Assembly: GCA_964036665.1 (NCBI GenBank)
Contig: OZ038529.1
Span: forward strand, 19,106,060-19,170,059
Direction: 5' to 3'
From: Gordius sp. MW1
Lineage: Eukaryota; Nematomorpha; Gordioida; Gordea; Gordiidae
DNA: 64,000 bases
Numbering within the stretch: position 1 is the stretch's first letter; every line of letters begins with the position of its first letter. The notes under the pieces were generated by a model. The model was not told the origin of the DNA. It did no database searches and was given only the letters and a program-made list of their open reading frames with translations. Positions 1 through 10,466 of this stretch are shown here, in pieces. Made by a program: the position numbers and the translations under genes.

Positions 1-189
1 TAGTAAATATATAAATACTAGCTGACCCGGCAAACGTTGCTTTGCTATATGTACATTCGTTAGTTATATTTTTTATAACATCTTCTAATTTCGAGTCAGG
101 ATCTTATAATTTTAAATAAAAAATGGAATGCTGGCCAGCAATTTCCAAAATATAAATTTAAAATTATTATATTGATAACAACATAATTA

Positions 190-565
190 AACATAATTAA
201 ATAATGTGTTAATATACTTACCTAAAACAAATCCCTGATCCGTTTAAAACCTGCCATCCCTCCTCTCCACCCCACCGTCCTTTTAATTGATCTAAAATAA
301 TATACAATAATCAACACAATATTTCCAATATTTAAAGTTTTAACATAATTAAATCATATATATTGTATTAATATACTTACCTAAACAAATCCCTGATCCG
401 GTACGCCATCCCTTCTCCTCACGCCACTGTCCTATGAATGGATACGATTCTTGTATAAAATAATCGACACAATATTTCAAATATTTAAAGTTTAACTTAA
501 TTAAATCATCTATAATGTATTGATATACTTACCGAAACGATAAAAAAAATCCCTGATCCGTTTTA
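190..565. repeat. Helitron 3' subterminal direct repeats (three copies)
   Basis: Three imperfect direct repeats about 150 bp long between the end of the helicase gene and the Helitron 3' terminus. Each contains AATATACTTACC followed by AAATCCCTGATCCG, then a short C-rich stretch and an AT-rich tail. They recur at the same place in units 2 and 3. Confidence 0.8.
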
Positions 566-573
566 CTTCACAA

Positions 574-1100
574 TTAATCTCTAAGTGCTATGGAGTATAC
601 AATATTTTTAGTTAGACCGTCTTTAGCCAACACAAACAAACTGGATGGTTTACCCACGCGAGAACATGCCACATATAGTTGTCCGTGGGAAAAGCATGGT
701 GTGCTCAAGCTAAGCCACAAATAGACATTGTTTGGCCATGGGCTTTATTAATTGTCATTGCGAAAGCTAATCTAATCGGAAATTAAATGCGTTTGAATTG
801 AATGGGTACATCTGAGGGAAAAATAGGAATTCGTGGCAGCAATATATTTTCACCGCGAAATTTGCCATTCAATATAGTGACTTCTATAGAGTTTTGTAAT
901 AATTTTTTGATTACTAATCGTGTGCCATTGCAAAGCCGTGGTGGGTTTAGGTTACGAAGTAAAATTACAGGAGATCCGACCTTTAGCTGTAAAATGCCTG
1001 GCAAATCCAAGGAACTCAAAAACTCAATCGAATAATTTACAACTTCGTTGCCATCACATACTGTATCGACAGATTTGTATGATATTAAGTCACCTGGCAA
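574..1100 (-). pseudogene. Helitron PIF1-like helicase, C-terminal part (copy 1)
   Basis: The first segment (783-1100) holds PGDLISYKSVDTVCD and LKVGSPVILLRNLNPPRLCN, the C-terminal helicase signature, with a short internal deletion in the LPGI-LQLKVG stretch. The last segment (574-782) continues FPIRLAFAMTINKAHGQTM, then shifts frame near 713 and resumes with FSHGQLYVACSRVG to the natural stop at 574-576. Both lesions recur in all three units. Confidence 0.8.
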
Positions 1101-2153
1101 CTACAGTTGTATCTTGGAATTTAAATCATTGACGTCCACATTTTTTGCTGCTAATATTGCTCTTTCTGCCAGCGAATCAAGATTGCTGTATTCTGTGTTA
1201 AGATTTGGAAATACAGGGTCAATGAAAGCTGTTTGCGTCTCTACAATTGTGCAAAAATCCGATGGTAATTTCATGCATTCAGTATTTTCATGTAAAGCAC
1301 ATTTTCCATCACCAATATTTAACAGTTGTCTTGAAAAAATTTTAGCAGATGCATCTCTAAGCATTTGAACACGCATGTTTACTTTAAGCTGTAGTTTCAC
1401 AACATAACACCAAAGTGAGGATGACTTTAAGCAGGCGTTGATCTCATCAGCGTACGTTGAACGCGGAATAACGGGAAGTGTTTGTCGAAAATCACCTGAA
1501 AGCAGTAAAAGAGTACCGCCAAAAAGTCTGTCGTTGTTCTTTAGATCCTTCAATGTCCTCTTTAATGCCTCAAGCGAATGTTTGTGTGCCATAGTGCATT
1601 CATCCCAGATGATAACTTTACATTGTTTGAGCACTCTGGCCATGGACGATTGTTTTTTTATGTTGCACATCGCTTCAGGGTTATTTTGAATATTAAGTGG
1701 AAGCTTAAATACTGAATGAGATGTTCTGCTTCCATCTAATAAATTAGCTGAAATGCCAGATGAAGCAACGGCCAAGGCGATGCCATTTTTTGATCGTATC
1801 TCAGTAAGAATTAGCGAAATTAGAAATGTTTTGCCAGTCCCTCCCGGTGCATCCAAAAAAAAGAAACCTCATTGTCCTTCAGAAATTGCAAGCAAAATGC
1901 GGTCGTAAATGATTTTTTGTTCATTAGTGAGTAGCGGGACATTGCGAATAACGAATGCTGCCAATTCTATAGTATTGTATTGTAGTTCACGATTCATATC
2001 AGTATTGAGTAAATCAGATGAATTTTGATTTGGAGACCGCATACCGAAATGGCTGATGTTTAAATTGGCGATGACAATGCATAGATCCTCAATAGCTATT
2101 AATGCTTCATTGTACATGGAGTCGGTGAATGGTATCGTTAGATCGTTGCTCAT
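1101..2153 (-). pseudogene. Helitron PIF1-like helicase, N-terminal part (copy 1)
   Basis: 5'-3' superfamily 1 helicase region of the RepHel protein, in one frame interrupted by a TGA at 1869-1871. The part before the stop (1869-2153) ends in LLTNEQKIIYDRILLAISEGQ. The part after it has Walker A APGGTGKT, Walker B VIIWDECTM and motif III LSGDFRQTLPVI, all intact. A second in-frame stop (TAG at 1101-1103) separates it from the C-terminal helicase block. Confidence 0.88.
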
Positions 2154-2338
2154 ATGACGATATCGATGCTATATATCATCATTCATAGAATCTTTGTGAT
2201 TATCCCACAACGTTTGTGCTCGGACAGGCAAACATGTAGTCAACACTATGGCGAAAAGTAGACGAATTTGCGCTCCTGTACAGTTTAATGATGCTTCAGT
2301 AAGCATACTGTCCCAATTATTGTCGTCTTCTAGCAATC

Positions 2339-2638
2339 CTAATGCAAGTCATGCATCTTATAGGTTGGATACTGTTGTCCATTTACTTCACGGATATCAT
2401 AAAAAGACAAAGGGCCGGTGACATTAACCAACAACAGGCGCAGATAAAAGCAGTCTGTCTTGGATTGACTGTATACACGACCTAAATTTTGATTTAAATA
2501 AACCGGGGCATGCATCAACTTGTGTGCTGCGCGGCATTCATTTTCTCGATTGCGTCCACGTAAAATAGCGCGGTACTTCTGAATAAAGTAGTGTTCGTGC
2601 GAAGGCACCAAAATCATCGGAGGAATTACACAAAGCAA
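2339..2638 (-). pseudogene. Helitron Rep-helicase linker fragment
   Basis: A 99-codon piece containing LGRVYSQSKTDCFYLRLLLVN and GPLSFYDIREVNG, close to the conserved IGRVY...FYLRLLL...GP.SFEDLRTVNG block of Helitron proteins. It ends at a frameshift near 2340. The next homologous residues (LGLLEDDNNWDSML) continue in another frame as far as a TAG near 2169. Confidence 0.75.
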
Positions 2639-2733
2639 AAAAAGCTGTTAGTGTGGTGTTTGGTGGATTTATTGAACGATCAAAAGCCGTCTCGTTTGTG
2701 AAAAAAACTGTTGGCCGTTTTCAAGATGAACAG

Positions 2734-3786
2734 CTAAATGAATAACTGCTGGATGACGTTCATGAATTGGAAACCCGAAGATTCGCCAATAGCTTCATTG
2801 GAGCTGATATATCGTCCAATTTGGTAGTTGGTGATTTCATCACTGTCATTCAATGGCGTAGCATTCACATTGGTATTTTCAACTCTAAATACAGCCATAT
2901 CACTTTCTTTATCAATATATTTGCAAATGTATTTTATGCTTTTGACCGAATCGCAGAACTCAACATTAATATGAGCATTGAATGTTTTACAGAGGATAGG
3001 TAAGTATGGTACTACCCAACGATTGTCGATGTTAATGTCTGCGTTACTGATAGTTTTACTAAATGATTGTCCGCCATCATCGGTACTTCTTCGACGATAT
3101 ATAGGATATCCGTCCCCATGTGTGATCGTATCGTTGGTGAAATCTTTAGGAAAACGTTTTGTACACTTTTCATCTAACATGCAAGGCGATGAAGGATTTA
3201 AAGCACCGCATGGGCCATGAATCATATTTTTGGTGACAATATCAAACAATAATTGATCAGTAGAAGGATTTGGTATTTCTGCGGATACTAAACTATCTAT
3301 TATTTCTGGGCGTATTTTGTCAATGAACCAAATAAAAATATGTGCATGAGGTAATCCACGCTTTTGCCACTCAACCGAATACATCCAACAACGTGCGGGG
3401 CCAAATATGTGTAATTTTGTAATAAATTTAACGAAAGACCTTAATTTTTGTTTAAACACACGGGCTATTATGTCATGACGATGTATTGAATTTTGTCCTG
3501 GTAAGAGTAACGATGTAATTTCCTGCCATTTTGGGTTACATGTAAAGGTGATAAATAAACATGGTCGTCCGTATTCGCGTACGTAAGCCATGGCATCCTG
3601 TATGTATTCTTGCATGTGACGCGGACTACCTACGTACGATGATGGTAGAATAATGGAGCCACCAATTTCGGCAGCGTCAGAGTTGGTAGCGATAGCGTCT
3701 CGCAGATGGATGTATTCTTCAGCTCGCAGCTTTTTCTGGTTATAACGTAAGAAGCGTAAGCGCTCGCTCTCAGTCTTCACATACAT
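2734..3786 (-). pseudogene. Helitron Rep (HUH endonuclease) domain, copy 1
   Basis: A 350-codon open stretch holding the strand-nicking domain. Motif 1 is FITFTCNPKW (residues 78-87). The metal-binding HUH motif is LPHAHIFIWF with His147 and His149. The catalytic region has KYICKYIDK with Tyr286 and Tyr290, the two-tyrosine arrangement of Helitron Rep proteins. The first Met is internal to the family's domain: homologous codons continue upstream to about 3900 beyond an in-frame TGA near 3814. All catalytic residues survive, but without a connected helicase the piece cannot be a full transposase. Confidence 0.9.
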
Positions 3787-3999
3787 ATCTATAATGAACT
3801 GCTGGCAAAGCTCTCAACAGCGTAGAATGATGTTGTCTTCACCGTTTCTAATCAACAAACGGTAGGCATAATAATCCATCGATCTCACTTTTTTGCTTGT
3901 TTCAGCTCCTGTGATATGATACATACAAAAAAGTTAAAAATGAGTAGTCATGTTTTATGTTGTATAAAATACCATTTCGGGGATCCCGTTGTTTAATGT

Positions 4000-4781
4000 T
4001 TATAAAATAACCGTCTTGCCCCTTCCAAAAATGAGCGGATATTGGAGAGCGTCATAGGAACGGTGGGTATAAGGAATGAACTGTAGATTATCATCTCTTT
4101 TTCGAATCACTATTTGGCGCGAAGCTGAGCGGTCGCCAATCATGATTCCAGCAACATCGTCAACAACAGGTGCATTAAATCTACGTATATGCGGTCCCAC
4201 AGGCGTTTTATCAGGATAGATGACAATAGCGTGTTTGTCACTTAGTAATTTGGGCATGTGTGCTTTAAATAATTTTAACAATTTATTGTGCTCAGTCAAC
4301 AGAACGTCCAGATCGCTGACGATGCGCCTGGCAAAAGGTGAATTAATTAATTGTAGCCGCAACGTGCATCTACGCGATTGGCTAGTGCGCGTTCAGAGTC
4401 CTCACCACCCATAAAGTAAATTTGTAAAAATTTATAGGAATCGTTTGGCATTGGCAGCAGTGAGCCAACTTTGTGAAAAACTTGGCCTTTTATTTTGAAC
4501 GTTGAATTAAATAGCTGACCGTTTCCAGCATCAGTTTTATTAACTATTTCTGTTGCTCCGAACGATGTCATTTGGAAGCATGAATTAAATGTGCGAATTG
4601 ACTTTAGGAATAGGCTAGAATCAGGATCCGTGCCAATTAGTAAGCCGTGCAATGGTTCAGGTGGTGCTTCCATTGCCGTTAGTTGTACTTTTCCTGATGC
4701 GCAACACATCCCTGGTGGCTCATTTTTAAATTTAAGTGCATGACAATGTGGACATTCCTTGTCTATAGTACCAATTACCAC
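4000..4781 (-). pseudogene. Helitron-like N domain (two frames)
   Basis: Two overlapping reading frames, 4347-4781 (144 aa) and 4000-4362 (120 aa), together encode the Helitron-like N domain that precedes Rep. Signatures are a CPHC zinc-binding-like motif early in the first piece, and PDKTPVGPHIRRFNAPVVDD followed by THRSYDALQYPLIF in the second. The switch of frame near 4350 is a single-base indel shared by all three units. Unit 2 lacks two codons (Ala-Ser) in the second piece. Confidence 0.82.
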
Positions 4782-4927
4782 TTTGGAATGAGCGTAATAT
4801 TCAACGTCAGGCTCATAATGGAATGCTAGTCGGAGGAATGAAGCTGATGTAAATGCTCGATGTACTTGTTGGAGTTGTTGGTTAATAGCTCTACGTGTGT
4901 GTTAAACACGAAGCGGCGCTCTTGTCT

Positions 4928-5125
4928 TTAGTCTAATCTTCTTTGTAGATTTAGTTCAACTCTAGTCTCTTGCGATTGTGATTCACGGAATAAAGCCCTA
5001 CTAACACGCACATCTGCATTATTTTGTAAAAGTTGTTCATCTGTTCTCTGAGCTCGTTTATTGCGCAAGACTGCATTTTGTTTTGTTCGACGATCTAAAT
5101 TGGCTCCTTTGCGTTTTGCAGGCAT
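4928..5125 (-). pseudogene. Helitron protein N-terminus fragment
   Basis: 65 codons beginning MPAKRKGANLDRRTKQ, the lysine/arginine-rich start typical of animal Helitron proteins. The reading frame continues upstream to an earlier ATG at 5170, but the MPAKRKG start fits the family. The frame ends at a stop at 4928, and homology resumes in another frame near 4900, so a frameshift separates this piece from the next. Confidence 0.7.
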
Positions 5126-5275
5126 TGATAACTGTAAATAATTAAAATAATGGCAATTTATTGATAACACCTACACTTATTATGAAGGTTAGAGACTCCC
5201 AATTTTTGCTTATCAATGCTATTTATAATCAAAGTTAATTTTAATAATACATTGTCACTTCAAGAATTTAAATCA

Positions 5276-5700
5276 TAGTACACTTTTCCAGTAAATGACA
5301 GAAGAAGATAAAGGAATGTACACTTTTCCAGTAAATGACAAAAGAAGATAAAGGAATGTACACTTTTCCAGTAAATGACAGAAGAAGCCAAAGGAATGTT
5401 AGGGTTTCTAAATGTTGGGGTATTTCAAATATGATTAGTTTTTAATTTGATGCTGTTTAAAAATTAAAAATGTATTAAAAGATATATTATTAGAAAAAGT
5501 TAAATGAATACTCAATAGTACACTTTTCCAGTAAATGACAGAAGAAGCCAAAGGAATGTTAGGGTTTCTAAATGTTGGGGTATTCCAAATATGATTAGTT
5601 TTTAATTTGATGCTGTTTAAAAATTAAAAATGTATTAAAAGATATTTTATTAAAAAAAGTTAAATGATTACTCAATAGCACACTTTTCCAGTATATGAAG
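5276..5700. repeat. Helitron 5' subterminal repeats
   Basis: Two levels of repetition upstream of the RepHel start. A unit of about 40 bp beginning ACACTTTTCCAGTAAATGAC occurs three times in a row near 5281-5400 and again near 5521. The last of these belongs to a longer block (about 160 bp with GGGTTTCTAAATGTTGGGGT) that is itself duplicated at 5350-5510 and 5519-5680, with a degenerate final copy near 5690. Present in all units. Confidence 0.85.
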
Positions 5701-5973
5701 GTTTCACAGTTATTGTTCAAGTTGATGCTCAAATTTGGGATACCATTTGAATTGATGACGTCATAAGGCCTTTGGTGATTGACATATAGGGTGACTGACA
5801 ATACATATAAATCAATATTATTGGACCGATTTATCATTTGGGAGGTTAAAAAATAGATAACAACCGATTCTCATACCTACCGAATATGCATGCAAAGTTT
5901 CATGAGAATCGGTTAAGCCGTTTAAGAGGAGTTCAGGAACAAACACTATGACACGTGATTTTTATATATTAGA

Positions 5974-6202
5974 TAAATTAAATAAACATTTATTTATCCA
6001 CAGTGTTGCGATTTTATGTTAAAAGAAATTTAATAGTACAAAGTACCTCTCCCTCTCATGCATGATTTGTTTCATTAAGGTGATGGTTTAATGTAATATG
6101 GCATATGTGGCGGTCATATAAAAACAAACAATTTAGGACCATGGGGGAGGGAATTATTAAAAAAGGGACCTTACACTAGGGAAGCGCATCTTACGATGTA
6201 CC
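5974..6202. other. Spacer between Helitron and hAT-like element
   Basis: No gene seen. From about 5993 (TTATCCACAGTGTTGC) it resembles 6986-7200, which lies inside the neighbouring element, at roughly 80-85% by eye. The two probably derive from one ancestral repeat. Confidence 0.6.
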
Positions 6203-6210
6203 CTTATAAT

Positions 6211-7272
6211 TAGTGTTGTGACGGGCGCGCTAGATAGCGCGCCCTAGGGTGTGCTGAGGGGGTATTGTAGTCTTATGAAAAAGAGCCACACCCACACTGT
6301 TAGTCTCCTTTTCTGGTGAAGACATTAGTGTGGGTGTGTTAAATACCGACCATTAGTAGTCTATTATTTTTTCATAGAGACCCGATAGACCCTTAGATAC
6401 ATGCTAAGGGGGTGTTATTAGCTAGTTGTTATTGTCATCATTATCAACACGATGTGTGCTGTCGTTGTGCGTGCAGTGCAGTCAAATTTGTTAATCTAAG
6501 CTATCCTATCTATAAGTGTAAGTAAACTAATATAAAAATAGAATTTTCTAAGTACCGGACAGGACATTCAACTTACTTTTATTATAACAATTTAGTCAGG
6601 GGCGTACGCAGGATTGTTTAAATTTTTTTTTTTGGGGGGGGGTGGGTGTAACCGGAAGGGAGGGTTACAATATCAAATAAATTGTATCTAAACTTGGTGT
6701 TTTTGTTATGCCCCTCCAAAAATAGATTGTTCTTAAGCCCTTGTCAATTTTACACACTGTAACAAGTAAAAGCACAACATACATTTTATTTCAAAAAAAA
6801 ATAGTTACAAAAAAATTTAACCATGAAAATTTTATAACCCCCTCCTTCAAAAAATCCTTCTTATGTTTCTAGGTTTTTATGTCCTAAAGTCTTTGATGTA
6901 ACTAAACCATAATATTTTAACCCATTTAATTTAGTTATTAATCAAAAAACTTATCATTCCTACTCCCCCCCCCCTCATTTACGCCACTGATTTATCCACA
7001 GTGTTGCTATTTTATGTTAAAAAAAGTAAATAGTACAACCCTCATGCCTTATATGTTTCATCAATGTGATGGTTAATGTGACTAATGAAATGGCACATGT
7101 GGCGGTTCTATTTTCTACAATTTAGGACCATGGGGGAGGGGATTAGTAAAAAAAACGGACCTTACACTAGGCAAGCGCGTCTTACGAGGGACCTTTATAA
7201 GGGTGTGGCTTCTTAGTCTCTTTCTTTCTATAAAGGCGTGGGTGTAAAATGGCGCGCCGCATAACAACACTA
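6211..7272. mobile_element. Non-autonomous hAT-like element, copy 1 (1,062 bp)
   Basis: Bounded by terminal inverted repeats TAGTGTTGT (6211) and ACAACACTA (ending 7272), extended by GC-rich matches (GGGCGCGC against GGCGCGCC). A perfect 8-bp target duplication, CTTATAAT, lies on both sides (6203-6210 and 7273-7280). An 8-bp duplication and these ends fit the hAT superfamily. It carries no transposase frame. A second element (6596-6990) is nested inside, and a GC palindrome sits near the left end (about 6224-6245). Confidence 0.82.
6596..6990. mobile_element. MITE with GGCGTA ends, nested
   Basis: Short element with inverted ends TCAGGGGCGTACGC (6596) and GCGTAAATGAG-type sequence read as TTTACGCCACTGA (ending 6990), with a G run after the left end and a C run before the right end. 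Its ends belong to the GGCGTA(G/C)CC family seen repeatedly after 53.9 kb. The left end also appears at the equivalent place in the partial copy at 11921, so it was inserted before that duplication. Also in units 2 and 3. Confidence 0.6.
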
Positions 7273-7280
7273 CTTATAAT

Positions 7281-8022
7281 GGTGATGGTACTTAGTCTGT
7301 TTACCCCTTTTAAAACGATGGTCAAAGATGACTCATAGCTTTACTATCGCTTTACACCACAATAATTTATAACAATTAAAATTAAAAACTTTCCCCTTTG
7401 TACTAATCCGTAGCTAATTAATTATTTTTACTATATCTTTTCCTTTCATCCATTAAATTTACGTCAATTAACCCGTAGAAAATAGTGAAATGAAAAAATT
7501 GAAACAAGTCAAATATTTTGATTAATTTTTTGTGCATTTTTGGTGGCTGTGTGTGGCTAGCTTTAATTAATATTGTTCTGTCAAATCCGTTCTTCCCCCC
7601 CCCATGTCCTCTTATACAAAAGTTAAGCATTGCCCCCCCCATCCCTTGGTAAAACTGCGTATCTCATACATACTCGATTCCCCCCCCTCCTTTATTTATA
7701 CATTAATCGCAAGTCCGTTGATTGTGAGATTCTTTTGATCTTACAAGCGTTAAAACATCTGCTGTATTTCTTGTACTGATTTTAATTAAAGACTCTTTTG
7801 TTCGTTAGAATGTAAATTTATTTAGGTCTACACAACCCCCCTCCCTGGCCTTACTATTGTATATGTGGTATATCTCTTATCCTTTTCATTTAATTGTACC
7901 TACGTGTGTGTTACTTCCCCCCCCCCCCCACGCGCTTGTACGTGTTTGTGATTTCTATCAACACGCATCATTGAATTTTGTAACGCGTTTCAATCGTTTT
8001 TTATTCTGTGATTTTTCTTAAT

Positions 8023-8066
<44 letters not shown>

Positions 8067-8459
8067 GTAAAGAAAGAAATAAAAGTAAGTTTCACTTTGG
8101 GGGAGGCAAGGTTTATCCTACCACAGGCCCAATATTCTCCTGATTCCCCTTCAAACCTTTTAAATCGTGTTCCCGCGGGCCTTTCCTTTTTCTTTATTCC
8201 GCCGCGCGGGACATGATATGTTCTATTTTACTTATTTATTTTTTAAAATATATTAATCTAATAAACGATAGCAAAACCTCTGACCAAAGAAAAAAATATA
8301 CGTTAGTTAAGGAAAAATTATGAATGCAGTCATTTGGTAAAAATATTAAAGAAAATTTAAATATTACACAAAATTAAATAATTAAGAAAAAGATAGAAAT
8401 AGTGCCATCTATAGTATATTTTATACAAAATAAATGTAATATTTTATACAAGTAAAATT
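7281..8459. other. AT-rich spacer with C/G runs and TA microsatellite
   Basis: No gene recognised. Features are repeated C runs near 7597, 7635, 7681 and 7918, a TA dinucleotide run at about 8026-8061, and a GC-rich patch near 8170-8210. Run lengths vary between units, which makes this stretch the most variable part of the repeat. Confidence 0.7.
8026..8061. repeat. (TA)n microsatellite
   Basis: Uninterrupted TA run. The equivalent runs near 20487-20515 and 32926-32959 have different lengths, which distinguishes the three array units. Confidence 0.9.
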
Positions 8460-8495
8460 ATATTAATTCTCAATCCATGGATTGAGAATTAATAT
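8460..8495. repeat. 36-bp perfect palindrome (unit 1)
   Basis: Perfect inverted repeat with no spacer, centred on CCATGG at 8475-8480, with arms of 18 bp. It sits between the spacer and the hAT relic. The same palindrome in unit 3 marks the end of the array. Confidence 0.92.
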
Positions 8496-9260
8496 TAAGA
8501 GTGCTCATTTCCTTGAAAAATTAATTATTATATTCCCATATAATTTACCTTATTTGCTTGTTGTAACATTATATAAGAACTATTCCAACGGGTATTATTT
8601 GCCAAAGGAATAAGGGCCTTTGAATGGTTGTACCATTCTGCCTTCATCGCTGATTTATAATGTATCGAATGAATTAAACGATTAATTTTTTCTAAAAATG
8701 GAGTAATGACCCGTAATCCTTCACTAGCTATAATGTTCATAACGTGAACACCACACCTAAACGGCATTTTAGTTCTTAATATGCTTATGGCGTTGAGTTC
8801 GTTATTTGCATTATCTGTGGTGATTGATATCACTTTGGCCTCAATCTGGAATTCGGCTAAAACTTTGCGAATTTCCCTCCCTGTATGGGGGGGGGTGAAG
8901 GCATCGGGACAATTTGCAGTAAAATGTTTTCCATAACCCATACTTTGTTAATATAATGTAGAGTAGGGTGATACCATCTATGTAATATACACCATTGATG
9001 CTTTTCCACAAATCTGTCGTTAGTGCTAGATGGGTTGTGATCGTCCTGAGATTGTTGGTTATCGTCTGTTTAGTGGCCTCGTATAAATCCTGTAGTCTAT
9101 CCTTGGCGGTTTTTTTCCACCATAAATTAATGTTTTAATTGACGCAAGCGAACATGCTCTTCAAACTAGGACTATCATAAGTGGAAAAGGGCAAGTTATT
9201 TCCTATAACATGATCCAAAAATTTTGAATTCAACAATTCATTTTGTTCGTTTGTTAAATT

Positions 9261-10466
9261 CAGTCTTGTTAACGCTCCTTTTTAAAGTAGCGATTCCCGC
9301 TCCCGCTCCTACCTTCTCAAAAGGAGCGAACTCCCGCTCCCGCTACTACATATTAAAAGGAGCGCTTCCGCTCCAACTAATGGAGCGGCGCTCCATAACC
9401 GCTCCTTTGATTTTCATTTTTTTAGTAGGTACACGAAACAACATCATATTTTTTTATCAAAACGTTTTATTTATATTATATGATAATCAAAATATTTATA
9501 ATATTTTATTAGCTTTTAAAAGTAATAAATTTTCTAAATGAGAATCTAACAAACACCCACGCCTCTCCCCTAAGACCTGTTTTGCGATACTAAATAGGCG
9601 CTCCACAGGAGCACTAGAGGGAAGCGCGGTATTGTATTTAATATAAATATTTTTTAATTCATTAAATTGTTCAAAAATAGTAATTTTGCTCTCATTATCT
9701 AAAAAATATCTATCCAATATATTATTTTCATGGTAATCGATTTCATGGAATCCAAAGAAATCTTCCAAATCATTGTAAGGTTCCCGTGAACTAGTTGTAG
9801 CTATTTTTCCGCCGGGTATTTGTTTCCTTAAATAATTAATTAATCTGGTGTTTTTTTAAATTAAAGCTGCTGATTTTAGAGAAATAAATCATTTTGTTAT
9901 TAATGCACAATAGGCATTTCGCCTTTAATCTGACTTTATCATCTGTATCAATAAGCTTGAAATATTTTTTAAATGGTGGAAATGGAAATTCCACTTCGGT
10001 TTCTTCTTCATATTCTATAATCTCTATCTCTAGATTCATAATAAAACTATTTTTTATTATATATCTATAAAATAAAAATTAAATTAATATGACTTACAGT
10101 TAAAAGGTTTTCCAAAAAAAACTCAATATAAAAAAAAACAGATGTTTAATGTTTCAAATGATTAGATGAAAAATCAAAATAAAACTCGGCTCAAAATTTA
10201 ATAATGAATAAATTAAATTTACATAAAATTATATTTTCATTAAATTTTAATTAACAAACATTATTAATATTTAAAAAAATAATATATTTTATATATTAAA
10301 TTTAAAGGGGCGGAGAAGCGGCGCTCCTCCGCTCCAGCCCTAAAAGGAGCGACTCCCGCTCCCGCTCCTCATTTTTAAAAAGGAGTGGCGCTCCAGCTTT
10401 TTTTTAAACAAAATGTAGCGGCGCTCAGGAGCGCCGCTCCTGTAGCGCCGCTCCTTAACAAGACTG
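9261..10466 (-). mobile_element. hAT derivative nested in hAT relic, copy 1 (1,206 bp)
   Basis: Inverted ends CAGTCTTGTTAA (9261) and TTAACAAGACTG (ending 10466), flanked by a perfect 8-bp target duplication GTTAAATT (9253-9260 and 10467-10474). Both subterminal regions (about 9270-9410 and 10305-10455) are packed with alternating GGAGCG and CGCTCC words able to form many hairpins. The interior keeps the first and last parts of a hAT transposase (9496-10039), the middle having been deleted. This is a typical internally deleted, non-autonomous hAT. Confidence 0.88.
9496..10039 (-). pseudogene. Internally deleted hAT transposase (copy 1)
   Basis: The N-terminal piece (9836-10039, MNLEIEIIEYEEE...) has an acidic start, then KAKCLLC and FNLKKHQIN, the remains of a BED finger. 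The C-terminal piece (9496-9768, MEDFFGFHEIDYHEN...) ends with TALPSSAPVERLFSIAKQV and GERR, the hATC dimerisation motif. The catalytic middle is absent. Comparison with the related element at 49793-51027, which keeps part of the middle, shows where the deletion lies. It cannot encode an active transposase. Confidence 0.85.

Larger units (their letters stand above)
574..5125 (-). pseudogene. Helitron RepHel transposase/helicase, degenerate (copy 1)
   Basis: One ancestral gene for the Helitron replication initiator fused to a PIF1-like helicase, now broken into pieces. The order from the N-terminus is: basic N-terminal segment (4928-5125, starting MPAKRKG), Helitron-like N domain (4000-4781, two frames), HUH Rep domain (2734-3786 plus an upstream in-frame stretch beyond a stop near 3814), linker (2339-2638), and helicase (574-2153). 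Lesions seen: frameshifts between 4900 and 4928, near 4350, near 2340 and near 713, and in-frame stops near 3814, 2169, 1869 and 1101. The pieces align end to end with intact insect-type RepHel proteins, so this is decay of a single gene. The last codons (574-782) end in the usual SIALRD-stop. Confidence 0.88.
18..5973 (-). mobile_element. Helitron, copy 1 (5,956 bp)
   Basis: Rolling-circle DNA transposon read on the minus strand. Its 5' end starts TCTAATATATAAAAATCACG at 5973 and its 3' end finishes GCCGGGTCAGCTAG at 18. That satisfies the canonical 5'-TC and CTRR-3' ends, with insertion between A and T (A outside the 5' end, T outside the 3' end). A short stem (GCAAA pairing with TTTGC, near 31-46) precedes the 3' end, as expected for the Helitron termination hairpin. 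There are no terminal inverted repeats or target duplication, again as expected. It encodes a broken RepHel protein (574-5125), so it is non-autonomous now. Confidence 0.9.

Noticed and set aside
802..1368. Plus-strand frames of 70-106 codons opposite the Helitron helicase (also in units 2 and 3)
   Set aside because: They are shadows of the minus-strand gene; their sequences have no independent similarity.
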